Counted from the stretch's first letter, positions 36,901-42,839 are shown. The stretch is 64,000 nt of DNA from Lysobacter gummosus (GCF_001442805.1 NZ_CP011131.1:2852001-2916000); one strand, 5' to 3'. The notes: generated from the letters alone by a model not told the origin. Numbers and translations are program-made.

Positions 36901-37813
36901 CGCCGGCGAGGCCAATCTGCGCGTGGAAGGCGAGGACTACGACACGACCACGGTGGGCGCGGGGGTGCGGTTCGTCGGCAAGGCAGGGCGTCTGCGTCCC
37001 ACCTTCGACATCCGCTACCTGCACGATCTGAGCAACGACGCGCCACGCACGCAGAACCACTTCGCCGCGGCGCAAGTGCCTGGGTTCGCGATCACCGGTT
37101 TCTCGCCGGACCGCAACCGGATCAACGCAGGCGCGGGCCTGACCTACGCGTTCACGCCCAGCGCCACCGGCTTCGTGGAATACCGCGCCGACTTGAGCAG
37201 CGACGATCAGGCCCACTCGGTCCAAGCGGGCGTGCGGTTCACGTTCGGCGGAACCACGCAGATGGCGGCGGTATCCGCCGCGCCGTGGGCGCCGGCTCAA
37301 GCCGATACCGCGACCGCGGCGCCGGCCGCGGTGGCTGCGGCTTCCTCCGGTGGCGGCTCTTCGGCCGCACTGCCGGTGGTCGCTGCGGCGGCGGCCGCTG
37401 CACCCGCGGCCGCGGCCGTCGCCGAACCACGCAGCCCCGCGCCCAGTGGCGGCGGAACCTGCAAGGCGCCGTCGCAGGGGCAACCGATGCTCGACGATTG
37501 CTCGCGTTATTCCACCGTCCCCGGGGATTCCGTAACCGGTATCGCGAACCGCATGACGACGGGTGTGCTGGAGCAACGGATGGTCGCCCTGTATCGCGGA
37601 AACACGGCGGCCTTCAACGGGAACAACATGAACCGGCTGAAGGCGCATTCCGATATCGGCATTCCTTGCGCGGATGCAGTGAAGGACATTCCAGTGTCCG
37701 AGGCCAAGCGGGTCGTGGGCCAGCATGCCAAGAGCCATGTCGAGCGCCATGGGCCGTTCAAGTCTGGCGCTACGGGACCGGCATCGGAACAGCCAATGCA
37801 GTGCGGTGAATGA
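24941..37813 (+). CDS. Giant repetitive autotransporter adhesin with FimV/LysM-like C-terminal tail
   Basis: 4290 residues. An extended signal peptide (about 1-55) carries a basic stretch before the hydrophobic core IRIGLQLLIVLQLIQPAVAAA. The passenger is Gly/Asn/Leu-rich with the pattern GANTFxGG...LGNAxALGTGxL, which should form a long right-handed beta-helix. It includes three 196-residue units (the third partial, residues 291 on), ten exact 91-residue repeats (1156-2065), a non-repeat region with WTAAPTPNWTN (about 2180-2440) and eight more 91-residue repeats (2438-3165). A type Va autotransporter beta-barrel covers about 3830-4104 (AWATTFGGDAAF to VQAGVRFTFGG). About 186 residues then follow: an Ala-rich linker and a FimV-like LysM region (4184-4260, VPGDSVTGIANRM, NNMNRLKAHSDIGIP). 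A tail after the barrel is abnormal. GGGGAG precedes the ATG. Confidence 0.9.
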   Translation: MRKNATSRFWVNRFSKKWRSEQRKSPCLHPLSRNIRIGLQLLIVLQLIQPAVAAAQDATWTGAGGGSWTNGGSWSSGSVPTGTAIFNTSFVPVVSFGNGTNSSIGTVRFGALAPQYTFNLGTVSGATLNLTGTGIENSSLFQPVFNVGVTGTGALNFNGAGTTAANAQINVGANGDLGFDGTATAGSATISVATGGTAVFQGSSTAGSANLTIGGNLDFNGSGSAGDATIGVNSGGTARFLGTSTGGTARLTLNAGGSLDMTGLTSGTMTLGSLNGVGSANLGTGRLALGATGLNSTFGGVIGGAGGLDWNGTGLLSLSGANTFGGGLTVNAGSVFGGSTAAFGTGAIGLGNGTSLTLGANGSFANAINVAGGLGATVSAGTGFNATLGGDVNLGAGSSLAFGRAGATGGLLLNWGAGSTIGSGARLSADFGTLGLGAGFNGGLLSDAELNVGSTGAFNLNGINTTLGRLTGAGSLSLGSGSLSLGATGLDSTFSGAIGGTGGLNWNGTGLLSLSGANSFGGGLAVNSGSVFAGNTLAFGTGAIGLGGGTSLRLGANGVFGNAINLGGGLGATISAGTGFNATLGGNVNLGAGSTLGFGASDATGGLLLNWGAGSSIGAGAALSADFGTLGLGAGFNGGLLANAGLNVGGAGAFNLNGVNATLGRLTGSGSLSLGSGFLSLGATGLDSDFSGVIGGTGGLNWNGTGRLALSGANTFGGGLRLAGGTLSVGNNLALGTGILTIDGAATLESSAAVTLANAIALNANLTLGGVNNLGLAGNLSGIGGLTMNGTGVLNLSGNNAGWSGGFNLGSGTLQLGNANALGTGLFNVTGDAGFGPGFAGFNFANAINLAPGANLTLTGDFDWSMSGAIAGDGGVSYVGPNLLTLNGANTFTGGFSLTGGSVRANNLAAFGTGAVNLGGGELILGLNGTFGNALNLGAGASGRLSVGAGLNAGWGGGLNLGAGGTLNFGSAGNNGLLTLAGGGSLGAGTGISVDFGTLQFGDALTAGLFGGAGVNLGAAGTLNLNGFDASFGNLSGAGNIGLGANRLSVGGLGLNGSFDGIIGGTGGLLKLGTGTLSLNGANTFSGGVDLSAGGLMLGNAGALGTGALNVSGNAGFGANVGGLDIGNAINLGGGFALDIGGTNGLALSGVIGGAGGLNFSGTGALTLNGANTFGGGFGLSGGGSLNLGNAGALGTGALNLSGLGGSLSASLPGLNLGNAINLGAGASLGIGGANDLSLSGIIDGAGGLNFGGTGTLSLNGANTFGGGFGLSGGGTLNLGNAGALGTGALNLSGLGGNLSVGLPGLNLGNAINLGAGASLGIGGANDLSLSGIIDGAGGLNFGGTGTLSLNGANTFGGGFGLSGGGTLNLGNAGALGTGALNLSGLGGNLSASLPGLNLGNAINLGAGTSLGIGGANDLSLSGIIDGAGGLNFGGTGTLSLNGANTFGGGFGLSGGGSLNLGNADALGTGALNLSGLGGSLSVGLPGLNLGNAINLGGGASLGIGGANDLSLSGIIGGTGGLNFGGTGTLSLNGANTFGGGFGLSGGGTLNLGNAGALGTGALNLSGLGGNLSVSLPGLNLGNAINLGAGASLGIGGANDLSLSGIIDGAGGLNFGGTGTLSLNGANTFGGGFGLSGGGTLNLGNAGALGTGALNLSGLGGNLSVSLPGLNLGNAINLGGGASLGIGGANDLSLSGIIDGAGGLNFGGTGTLSLNGANTFGGGFGLSGGGTLNLGNAGALGTGALNLSGLGGNLSVGLPGLNLGNAINLGAGASLGIGGANDLSLSGIIDGAGGLNFGGTGTLSLNGANTFGGGFGLSGGGTLNLGNAGALGTGALNLSGLGGNLSVGLPGLNLGNAINLGAGASLGIGGANDLSLSGIIDGAGGLNFGGTGTLSLNGANTFGGGFGLSGGGTLNLGNAGALGTGALNLSGLGGNLSASLPGLNLGNAIDLGAGASLGIGGANDLSLSGIIGGTGGLNLGGTGTVSLNGANTFGGGVALNGGGGLNLGNAGALGTGALNVSGLGGNLSVGLPGLNLGNAINLGAGTSLGIGGANDLSLSGIIDGAGGLNFNGTGTLNLTGANTFGGGTTVQSGTLAVSGSLLSPTVVNAGATLTGTGTLGDVTLDGVLNAGSIGAAGTLTMGSLFLGSGATLNYDLGVAGGVNDRVVVNGNLTLDGTLNVNNLGGFGPGVYQLIGYTGTLDDRGLLLGTLPGPFTPDSVQVQTGVSNQINLAVNAGAVVQFWDGINVLPNGSVDGGAGVWTAAPTPNWTNVNGTANSGWVNGAFGVFQGTAGLVTVVGPVAFGGLQFASNGYEIAGGLGGVLTTDNASTIIRVDAGMTGTISAQISGTGGLVKNDTGTLVLSGANSFAGGVDLNAGNLVLGNAAALGTGSLDVLGNAGLSAGIAGLNLGNAINLGGGVALDIGGTNGLDLSGVIDGAGGLNFSGTGTLALNGANTFGGGVGLTGGGNLNLGNAGALGTGALNVSGLGGSLSAGVSGLNLGNAINLGAGAALGIGGANDLSLSGVIDGAGGLNFGGTGTLSLNGANTFGGGLGLSGGGNLSLGNAGALGTGALNVSGLGGNLSVGLSGLNLGNAINLGAGAALGIGGANDLSLSGVIDGAGGLNFGGTGTLSLNGANTFGGGLGLSGGGNLSLGNAGALGTGALNVSGLGGNLSASVSGLNLGNAIDLGAGAALGIGGANDLSLSGVIGGAGGLNFGGTGTLSLSGANTFSGGVGLSGGGGLTLGNAGALGTGALNVSGLGGTLSAGLSGLNLANAINLGAGVALGIGGANDLSLSGVIDGAGGLNFGGTGTLSLNGANTFGGGFGLSGGGNLSLGNAGALGTGALNVSGLGGNLSASLPGLTLGNAINLAGGTALGIGGANDLSLSGVIDGAGGLNFGGTGTLSLNGANTFGGGVGLSGGGNLSLGNAGALGTGALNVSGLGGNLSASLPGLTLGNAINLAGGTALGIGGANDLSLSGAIGGAGGLNFSGTGTLGLNGANTFGGGVGLSGGGSLNLGNAGALGTGALNVSGLGGSLATSVSGLNLGNAINLGTGAALGIGGANDLSLSGVIDGAGGLNFGGTGTLSLNGANTFGGGLGLSGGGNLSLGNADALGTGALNVSGLGGNLSASLPGLNIGNAIDLGAGASLGIGGTNDLTLAGAIGGAGGLSFDGPAGLTLAGDNTFGGGVDLLGGTLTVGSNTALGTGALTVDGAATLASSADVALTNNVAVNADLTFGGSGDLGLNGQLSGTGGLNVDGTGALSLGGDNSGFSGDVELRAGSTVIANSDGALGTGAVTVAGDANLGSLSGATLGNAFALNGDLSVANAAPLSLTGDIAGSGGLSLEGPAAVTLSGNNSFTGGFDLLGGTLNVGSNTALGTGVLQVGGTGGALQASVAGLNLGNAIDVSPTAALTLGGTDPFTLSGAVGGSGGLIKDGTSAVALTGEMSGFSGNFDIRGGALSVTDGVTAGISSAAGTTANFGNFDDVLTLSPSGSVAGTVNLGGGNDVFKSSLAGLGSVTGVVDGQGGGDLLSLSGSGQGVLSSNAFAGFENLSLVGPGTLIVPAGTTANFLTASIGGMNAGSGTFVVNGTFAGLTVIQEGGSLVGDGTIGGGLALGGKLAPSGLPGATGAAAGTGAAGATLNVGSFASGPTSSLILRQTGAGVSDSLIVAGAAALYGGTVVALPQAGAYADITDYRIIDAQSLSGNGFASVTQTALPFLSASLFAQGGDLFLRLEEANRFNEFPGLPGNQQSVANALQALADSGNPAVEQLVAAARGVTAEQAVPMFDTLTGETYGSLLSASRYGAERLQRSVGQQLDVGRTERADAGFTAWATTFGGDAAFQGNDTLADIDNDLWGLTVGADAPFGEGFRAGGHLGMAKSDFDVPRRGDRADGDQWYLGAHFSYAPRADGGAWVQGAAGYAKTDFDVTRPVRVGVFDRTARASADADGWYAMVEAGWRFETASASIEPMVGVYHSRLSLDDVIETGAGEANLRVEGEDYDTTTVGAGVRFVGKAGRLRPTFDIRYLHDLSNDAPRTQNHFAAAQVPGFAITGFSPDRNRINAGAGLTYAFTPSATGFVEYRADLSSDDQAHSVQAGVRFTFGGTTQMAAVSAAPWAPAQADTATAAPAAVAAASSGGGSSAALPVVAAAAAAAPAAAAVAEPRSPAPSGGGTCKAPSQGQPMLDDCSRYSTVPGDSVTGIANRMTTGVLEQRMVALYRGNTAAFNGNNMNRLKAHSDIGIPCADAVKDIPVSEAKRVVGQHAKSHVERHGPFKSGATGPASEQPMQCGE
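25811..27118 (+). repeat. 588-bp tandem repeats in the autotransporter gene
   Basis: Two complete units (25811-26398 and 26399-26986) and a partial third encode 196-residue repeats that begin GATGLxSxFSG. They include GLLLNWGAGSxIG and LSADFGTLGLGAGFNGGLL. They are more diverged than the 273-bp repeats downstream, so this amplification is older. Confidence 0.85.
28406..31135 (+). repeat. Ten tandem 273-bp repeats (block 1)
   Basis: Exactly ten in-frame 91-codon units (10 x 273 = 2730 bp), each beginning GGLNF and ending SGIIDGA or SGIIGGT. Central units differ only by a few third positions and recurrent replacements (SASLPG/SVGLPG/SVSLPG, IIDGA/IIGGT), which points to recent duplication or gene conversion. 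Confidence 0.92.
32252..34435 (+). repeat. Eight tandem 273-bp repeats (block 2)
   Basis: Eight in-frame 91-codon units (8 x 273 = 2184 bp) of the same family as block 1 but with block-specific variants (ALNVSG instead of ALNLSG, SGVIDGA instead of SGIIDGA). Units are more alike within each block than between blocks. Confidence 0.92.
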
Positions 37814-38152
37814 GCAAGCAGTGCAGGAAGCCATGCGCGGGAGCTCAGGTTCCGACTAGCTGGAGCTGAGACGGATCCCGGGCGCTTAGCGCATGGTGTG
37901 CGGTCGCGATCGCGATGCAGTGCGATAACGCATCGTACGCATCCGTGCGTGTGGAGCTGTAGCGCGAGAACCTGGGCATGAGCGAGGGCTGCCAACCGTG
38001 ATGCAGCAAACCTCGACTTGGAGCAAGCACCAGAGCGCCGAAGGCTGCAACTCATACACCGGACGGCCGAGCACCCTGTAAACCATCATGCCGACACAGT
38101 GACTTCACGGTCACGTCGATGCCTACCACCACTGGTATCAGGAGCCGGAATC
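37814..38152. other. 340-bp interval between autotransporter and sapC
   Basis: No gene and no clear terminator. The stretch is GC-rich and moderately self-complementary near 37895-37930 (GCGATCGCGATGC), with nothing assignable. The sapC promoter should be in the right part. Confidence 0.4.
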
Positions 38153-38899
38153 ATGCTGATCTATGACCGCGTCGTCCCGCTCAACCGCGACACCCATCGG
38201 CGCCTGCGTATCCGTTCTTCGCAGCACAACGTTCGCTTCGCGGCCAGTCTCAACTCGGTACCGGTGACCACGACCGAGTTCCCCAGCGCGGCCACCGAGT
38301 ACGCGATCGTCTTCGCCAAGCTGGCCAATGGCGACTTCCTGCCGGCGGTACTGGTGGGCCTGCGCAACCAACAGAACCTGTACGTGGACGAGAGCGCACG
38401 CTGGCGCCGCGGCTATGTACCAGCATTCCTGCGCCAATATCCGTTCGTGTTGGCTGAGGACCACAACACCGGCACGGTGACGGTATGCGTGGACATGGCC
38501 TACAACGGCCTGTCGGATGAAGAAGGTGAACCGTTGTTCGGCGACGACGGCACCGATACCGAAAGTCTAGGCCGGGCGATGGGTTTCCTGCAGGAACTGC
38601 ACGGTGAGTTCAAGCGCACCGCGATCTTCGTCACCAGGCTCAAGGAACTTGATCTGCTGGAAGAGAAGGTGATCCGCTTCGGTACCGGCGAACAGCCGCA
38701 GGCCGAGTTGAATGGCGTCTACGCGGTGTCGGAAGAAAAGCTGATGAAGCTCGACGACGCGCACCTGCCCGAACTGTTTCGCACCGGCGCACTCGGCCTG
38801 ATTTACACCCATCTGCTGTCGATGCGCAATTTGGAGAGGCTATCGGAACTGGCGCGGCAGGAAGAAAGCGAGCGCGAAGCGATGAACGCTTTTAACTGA
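38153..38899 (+). CDS. SapC family protein
   Basis: 248 residues matching the SapC family (originally the S-layer-associated protein of Campylobacter). It begins MLIYDRVVPLNRDTHRRLRI and continues with FPSAATEYAIVFAKLANGDFLPAVLVGLR, YVPAFLRQYPFVL and the typical LPELFRTGALGLIYTHLLSMRNLERL. There is no signal peptide. AGGAG precedes the ATG at 38153. It follows the autotransporter by 340 bp. Elsewhere in xanthomonads SapC lies beside TonB receptors and tryptophan-halogenase genes, which are absent here. Its molecular role is not known. Placement next to a surface adhesin fits a surface-layer link. Confidence 0.88.
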   Translation: MLIYDRVVPLNRDTHRRLRIRSSQHNVRFAASLNSVPVTTTEFPSAATEYAIVFAKLANGDFLPAVLVGLRNQQNLYVDESARWRRGYVPAFLRQYPFVLAEDHNTGTVTVCVDMAYNGLSDEEGEPLFGDDGTDTESLGRAMGFLQELHGEFKRTAIFVTRLKELDLLEEKVIRFGTGEQPQAELNGVYAVSEEKLMKLDDAHLPELFRTGALGLIYTHLLSMRNLERLSELARQEESEREAMNAFN

Positions 38900-39101
38900 G
38901 GAAATCACATGGTTGCACTTGTGATTCCAGCTCATTCAAGACATGTAAGGCTGCGCTAGAGCATTGGCATAAAGAATGCCACCCATCACCTGATTGGCTA
39001 AGTCGCGGCTCTGTACGTGGATTCTGTCCAACTCCGCTTGCGTCGAGTTCAGGCGCTCAGCATTTCAATTACCAGTGAAACATCACGCTATCGGGGGCTT
39101 C

Positions 39102-40580
39102 ATGCGCATTGAATCCTTAGACAAGCTCGTGCTCGAGGTGTCGCAGAAAACGGGTCTGGCCGGAGATAAGGTTAGGCAGCTCATTGGCGTGTTGACCGCG
39201 ATGCTGTTCGACGAGCGAACCGGTGGCTTTTCTGGGTTTATCGCGCGGTTTCGTGAAAAAGGGCTGGCAAGCATGGTCCAGTCGTGGATAGGTCAAGGTG
39301 TGAACGAGGCGCTGCCGCGCGAACAGGTAGAGCGTGTATTCGGGAATCCCTTGATCGGGGAGATCGCCAATCGACTGGACCTGACACCCGCGACGACTGC
39401 GACGGCGATTGGCGCGACCCTGCCGGGCTTGGTGGATGGGCTGAGCGAGAACGGACAGGAGCCACGCGGCATCCCGGAGTCATTGCGGCATTGGGTTGCT
39501 GAAATCGCAGACTGGCTCGGCGACTTGGGCAAATTTGGCTGGGGTGCCGTAACGGCGGGTGTCGCCGCAGTGGGCGGCGCGGTCGCTGGCGGAGCCAGAA
39601 CACTAGGCCATGCGGCCGACGCAACGACGGATGCGGCAGCGGGCGCAATCCGCAAGGCCGGCGGTGGTATCGGCAAGTGGCTGCCTTGGCTGCTGCTTGG
39701 TGCAGTTTTGGTTGTGGCCTTCTTGCTATTCAAAGGCTGCACGAAGAATTCGGTCGAGACGTCTGCGTCCGCTACGAACACTGCTGCAACGGCAGCAGTT
39801 TCTACGCCGTCCGTGGTGCCCACGCCGGTGCCGCAAGGCAATGCAAGCGTCAGTATCGAGAACGTGTCGGGCAAAGCAGTCGTGAGTGGACGGCTCCATA
39901 GCGATGCCGAGAAGGCCAAGTTGCTCGATGCGCTTAAAACGACGTTCGGTGTGGGTAACGTCCAAGGAGACTTGGCGGTAGACCCTGCGACGCCTCCGGC
40001 CGGGTGGCTCGACAAGCTCATCGGATTCCTGCCCGAGTTGAAGGCAAGTGGCGCTAAGCTGAGCCTTGATGGAGACAGAATCAACGTCGATACCTCAGCC
40101 CTGCCCGAGGATCAGCGGGTCGCGCTGTCGGACAAGCTCCGCGGAATCTTTAGCGACTTCGAGATCAATGGGCTTTGGGACAAGGGCATTTCGGCACTGT
40201 CATCACTCAAAGCCGGTTTCAGTGCTGAGGATCTGGTCAAAGCGCTTAACTTGGCTGGCATCCACTTCGCCACAGGTTCGGCGACGATTACGCACGACAG
40301 TTCCGAAACCTTGCGCAAGGCTGCGGAAGCCATCAAGGCTACGCCGGAAGGCACCCGCATCGAGGTAGGCGGCCATACCGACAATACCGGGGACGCAGCG
40401 GCCAATATGCGATTGTCCGTCGAGCGCGCCAATGCGGTAACGGCGCGTCTGGCTGAGTTGGGTGTTCCCGCGGTGCGTCTGGTCGGAAAGGGCTACGGTC
40501 AGGACAAGCCGATCGCAGACAATACTACCGAGTCAGGGCGAGCTCAGAATCGTCGGATGGAATTTAAAGTGCTCCAGTAG
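39102..40580 (+). CDS. YidB/DUF937 - BON - OmpA fusion membrane protein
   Basis: 492 residues from the ATG at 39102 (GGGGG upstream; the longer upstream frame lacks a site). Residues 1-110 resemble YidB/DUF937 (LDKLVLEVSQKTGLAGDKVRQLIGVLTAML). A single membrane helix follows at about 192-214 (LPWLLLGAVLVVAFLLF). Next is a BON-like domain (about 245-300, ASVSIENVSGKAVVSGRLHSD) and a C-terminal OmpA domain (about 385-492, GIHFATGSATI, VGGHTDNTGDAAANMRLSVERA, NRRMEF) that should bind peptidoglycan. The topology predicts a cytoplasmic YidB-like part and a periplasmic OmpA part. It is a lone gene. A structural or stress role is plausible, but the function is not known. Confidence 0.85.
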   Translation: MRIESLDKLVLEVSQKTGLAGDKVRQLIGVLTAMLFDERTGGFSGFIARFREKGLASMVQSWIGQGVNEALPREQVERVFGNPLIGEIANRLDLTPATTATAIGATLPGLVDGLSENGQEPRGIPESLRHWVAEIADWLGDLGKFGWGAVTAGVAAVGGAVAGGARTLGHAADATTDAAAGAIRKAGGGIGKWLPWLLLGAVLVVAFLLFKGCTKNSVETSASATNTAATAAVSTPSVVPTPVPQGNASVSIENVSGKAVVSGRLHSDAEKAKLLDALKTTFGVGNVQGDLAVDPATPPAGWLDKLIGFLPELKASGAKLSLDGDRINVDTSALPEDQRVALSDKLRGIFSDFEINGLWDKGISALSSLKAGFSAEDLVKALNLAGIHFATGSATITHDSSETLRKAAEAIKATPEGTRIEVGGHTDNTGDAAANMRLSVERANAVTARLAELGVPAVRLVGKGYGQDKPIADNTTESGRAQNRRMEFKVLQ

Positions 40581-40779
40581 TGGGGCTGCGCAGCGGCACA
40601 GACGCTGAAGTGGCTGAGTCCTCCTTTGGCGGCGTGCGGCGGGAGTGGGGCAGTCCATTCGAGAGCCAATAGCCCGCACCTTCGGTTACCGAGCTTCTGG
40701 ATTTGGCAGGATCGGCTCGAAGGTGCAGCTTGGGGGATCCGGCCCTAAATTCGCGATGTGCCTCACATGCAAGGTGGGC
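40581..40779. other. Short gene-free stretch
   Basis: No feature is visible apart from general GC-richness. It separates the OmpA-fusion gene from a decayed gene. Confidence 0.4.
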
Positions 40780-41003
40780 TCACTTGTCCGGGAAGCGACG
40801 GCGGGTTAGACGGCCTGGGGTCACCTGTGGGACTTCAGACCATCCACGGATCCGGCCGCGGATGGCCACCAGATCGCCTTCGGCGACGATCAGGCTTGGT
40901 TCGTAGAGACGTATAGACCCGCGACCAGCGCCTTCAATGCCTCGCTTCCCTGCGGGATGGTGGGATTGTGCTGGGCAGTCCAGTCAGGCGGCGGAATCGA
41001 TAC
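40780..41003 (-). pseudogene. Decayed SnoaL/NTF2-like gene fragment
   Basis: Read leftwards, one frame gives DWTAQHNPTIPQGSEALKAL and is then closed by a stop. Shifting frame near 40915 gives PSLIVAEGDLVAIRGRIRGW and runs to a stop at 40780. The pair QHNPxIPxG...LIVAEGD...HGR/RGR is characteristic of SnoaL-like polyketide-cyclase/aldol-condensation proteins (NTF2 fold). The fragment lacks a start and a proper C-terminus and has a frameshift, so it is a relic. The family call is by eye. Confidence 0.45.
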
Positions 41004-41006
41004 CGT

Positions 41007-41486
41007 TCACGCGCTGGCTTCAACGCTCTTGTCGCCTAGCAGCACCCGGCCATGGGCGTCCATCACCGTCACTTCGACGGCGATGCCTTCGCGCACGCTC
41101 TGGGTGACCAGGCAGAACTCCTCGAACTGCTTGAGGATCCGGTCCAGCTGCGTATGCGCCTCGCCACCTTCAGCAAGGCGGATCTCGACGAAAGCCCGCG
41201 GAATGCGCCAGCGTCCCTCGGCGTTGCGCGTTGGTGTCGCAGTGATCTCGGCGTGTAGTGTTCCGGGCACGTTCTTGTACTTGCGCAATGCGAACAGCAG
41301 GCTGGCCGACAGGCAGTTTGCGATTGCTGCCAACAGCAACCGCGACGGATTGGGTCCGCGGGCTTCGCCCAGCGGTACGGTTTCGTCGCTCAGCAGCGGC
41401 GCCAGCGCGTTGTCGTCGAAGCGGATGCGGAACGCGTACCCCTCTTCCAGTTCCAGAGTCACGCGGATCGGTTGCTCTATGCTCAT
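41007..41486 (-). CDS. OsmC/Ohr-superfamily protein
   Basis: 159 residues of the OsmC-like fold. The two conserved cysteines are at ANCLSASLLFALRK and FCLVTQSV, in the usual positions for the peroxidatic and resolving thiols of this thiol-peroxidase family. Gly/Asn-Pro in ARGPNPSRLLLAAIANC marks the active-site helix. GAAGGAGAAAG precedes the ATG at 41486. The likely role is reduction of organic peroxides or hydrolysis of related substrates in the cytoplasm. It sits just before the stop of a truncated RND pump gene that was probably its upstream neighbour. Confidence 0.85.
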   Translation of the reverse strand: MSIEQPIRVTLELEEGYAFRIRFDDNALAPLLSDETVPLGEARGPNPSRLLLAAIANCLSASLLFALRKYKNVPGTLHAEITATPTRNAEGRWRIPRAFVEIRLAEGGEAHTQLDRILKQFEEFCLVTQSVREGIAVEVTVMDAHGRVLLGDKSVEASA

Positions 41487-41517
41487 CGCTTTCTCCTTCG
41501 CTTCCTATTTGAGGGGG

Positions 41518-41599
41518 TCAGGCTGCCGCGGCATGGTGCCGCCGCGCCGCCAGCAACACGTAATAAAGCAAGGGAATGACCACCAGCGTAAGTACTGTA
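41518..41599 (-). pseudogene. 3' end of an RND efflux pump gene cut by an IS
   Basis: The last 26 codons read TVLTLVVIPLLYYVLLARRRHHAAAA then stop, the typical end of the last membrane helix of an AcrB/CzcA-type RND permease. The frame is interrupted exactly at the inverted repeat of the IS3-family element. The rest of the pump is not found on the other side of the IS. Confidence 0.65.
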
Positions 41600-41628
41600 T
41601 GAATCGCCCAGGTTTTTGTAGACAGTCG

Positions 41629-42495
41629 TCAGCCGTTTAGTGCGTACCGCCTTTCAAACTCTATCGGGGACAGGCCATTGTTGGAACTGTGCCGTCGTTT
41701 GGGGTTGTAGAACAGCTCGATGTAATCGAACACATCGCCTCGTGCTTTGTCATGGGTATGGTAGATCCGTTGCTTAACCCGTTCGCGCTTGAGCAACTGG
41801 AAGAAGCTTTCCATCGCGGCGTTGTCGTGACAGTTACCGCGTCGGCTCATGCTGCACACGATGCCGTGGGCCTTCAAAAAGCTCTGCCAGTCTTCGCTCG
41901 TGAACTGACTGCCTTGATCCGAGTGCAAGAGCAAACCAGGCGCGGGCTTGCGTCGCCACACCGCCGCTAGCAGCGCCTGCAGCACCAGATCGGAGTGCTG
42001 CGTTGGACGCGTGGCCCAGCCCACGATCCTGCGGGAGAACAGATCGAGCACGACGGCCAAGTACAAGAAGCCTTCGTGGGTGCGAATGTAGGTGATGTCG
42101 GTCACCCAGGCCCGATTGGGTTCTTGCGCTGTGAACTCACGCGCCAGCACGTTGTTGGCGACGGCGCCGATCGGCCCGCTCAACGGCCGCGGCCGCCGGC
42201 CGTAGCCCACCATGGCGCGCAGCCCTTCTTGCTTCATCAAACGCGCAACGCGGTGTTTGCTGCACGTTTCACCCAACTCGCGCAGGTCCGTGGTGATCTT
42301 GCGATGGCCGTAGATCGAGCCGCTTTCCAACCAACTGTGCTTGATCAATCCCAACAGACGTTGGTCGTCGCGTGCACGCGCACTGGCCGGCGCGTGAAGC
42401 CAAGCGTAGTAACCGCTGCGGTTTATGCCCAAGACACGGCACATTGCGGCCAGGCCGAACTCGTCGGCGTGCTGCTTCATGAAGGCGTACTTCAC
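41629..42495 (-). CDS. IS3-family transposase OrfB (DDE integrase core)
   Basis: The 288-residue frame has an HTH_21 region (ADEFGLAAMCRVLGINRSGYYAWL) and an rve catalytic core with Asp in WVTDITYI, Asp in LLHSDQGSQF and Glu in NAAMESFFQ (D-D-E). It is expressed mainly as an OrfAB fusion through a -1 frameshift at the A-run on the coding strand (T-run at 42525-42531 on the plus strand), where CTA AAA AAA GCC allows slippage. In the fused frame the sequence continues KSRRVLCQGVKVKYAFMKQ. It looks intact, so the element may be active. Confidence 0.9.
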   Translation of the reverse strand: MKYAFMKQHADEFGLAAMCRVLGINRSGYYAWLHAPASARARDDQRLLGLIKHSWLESGSIYGHRKITTDLRELGETCSKHRVARLMKQEGLRAMVGYGRRPRPLSGPIGAVANNVLAREFTAQEPNRAWVTDITYIRTHEGFLYLAVVLDLFSRRIVGWATRPTQHSDLVLQALLAAVWRRKPAPGLLLHSDQGSQFTSEDWQSFLKAHGIVCSMSRRGNCHDNAAMESFFQLLKRERVKQRIYHTHDKARGDVFDYIELFYNPKRRHSSNNGLSPIEFERRYALNG

Positions 42496-42497
42496 CT

Positions 42498-42770
42498 TTA
42501 CCCCTTGGCAAAGTACGCGGCGGCTTTTTTTAGGATGTCTCGTTCTTCAGTCACGCGCCGAAGTTCTGCCTTCAGGCGTCGCACGTCCGCGTTCTGATCT
42601 TTTTCCACACGACGAACCACATCGCTTTTGCCTTGCTGACGCCGCCAGCCGTACAGGCTGTGCACCGACACGCCCAGGCGCTCGGCTACTTCGGCCACCG
42701 GCCGCCCGTACTCCACGATCTGACGGACCGCTTCGATCTTGAACTCATCGGTGTATCGCTTCGCGCTCAT
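42498..42770 (-). CDS. IS3-family transposase OrfA (HTH)
   Basis: 90 residues starting MSAKRYTDEFKIEAVRQI. It carries a transposase HTH (VAEVAERLGVSVHSLYGWRRQ) and a leucine-zipper-like helix (VRRLKAELRRVTEERDILKKA) used for dimerisation. GGAGGTGG lies just before the ATG at 42770, which is why I prefer this start to the ATG 12 bp upstream. It is the DNA-binding half of the element's OrfAB transposase. Confidence 0.9.
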   Translation of the reverse strand: MSAKRYTDEFKIEAVRQIVEYGRPVAEVAERLGVSVHSLYGWRRQQGKSDVVRRVEKDQNADVRRLKAELRRVTEERDILKKAAAYFAKG

Positions 42771-42839
42771 AACCACCTCCACTTAAGCCATAGTTTATGG
42801 CTGCGAGATGTCTACGAAACCCTGGGCGATTCAGCCGAA

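Larger units (their letters stand above)
41600..42833 (-). mobile_element. IS3-family insertion sequence (1234 bp)
   Basis: Bounded by imperfect inverted repeats that start TGAATCGCCCAGG at both ends and continue TTTTTGTAGACA (left) and GTTTCGTAGACA (right, reverse complement). It encodes OrfA and OrfB with a slippery A7 run between them. Flanks are GTA on the left and GCC on the right, so there is no target duplication. That indicates a rearrangement after insertion. Confidence 0.88.
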
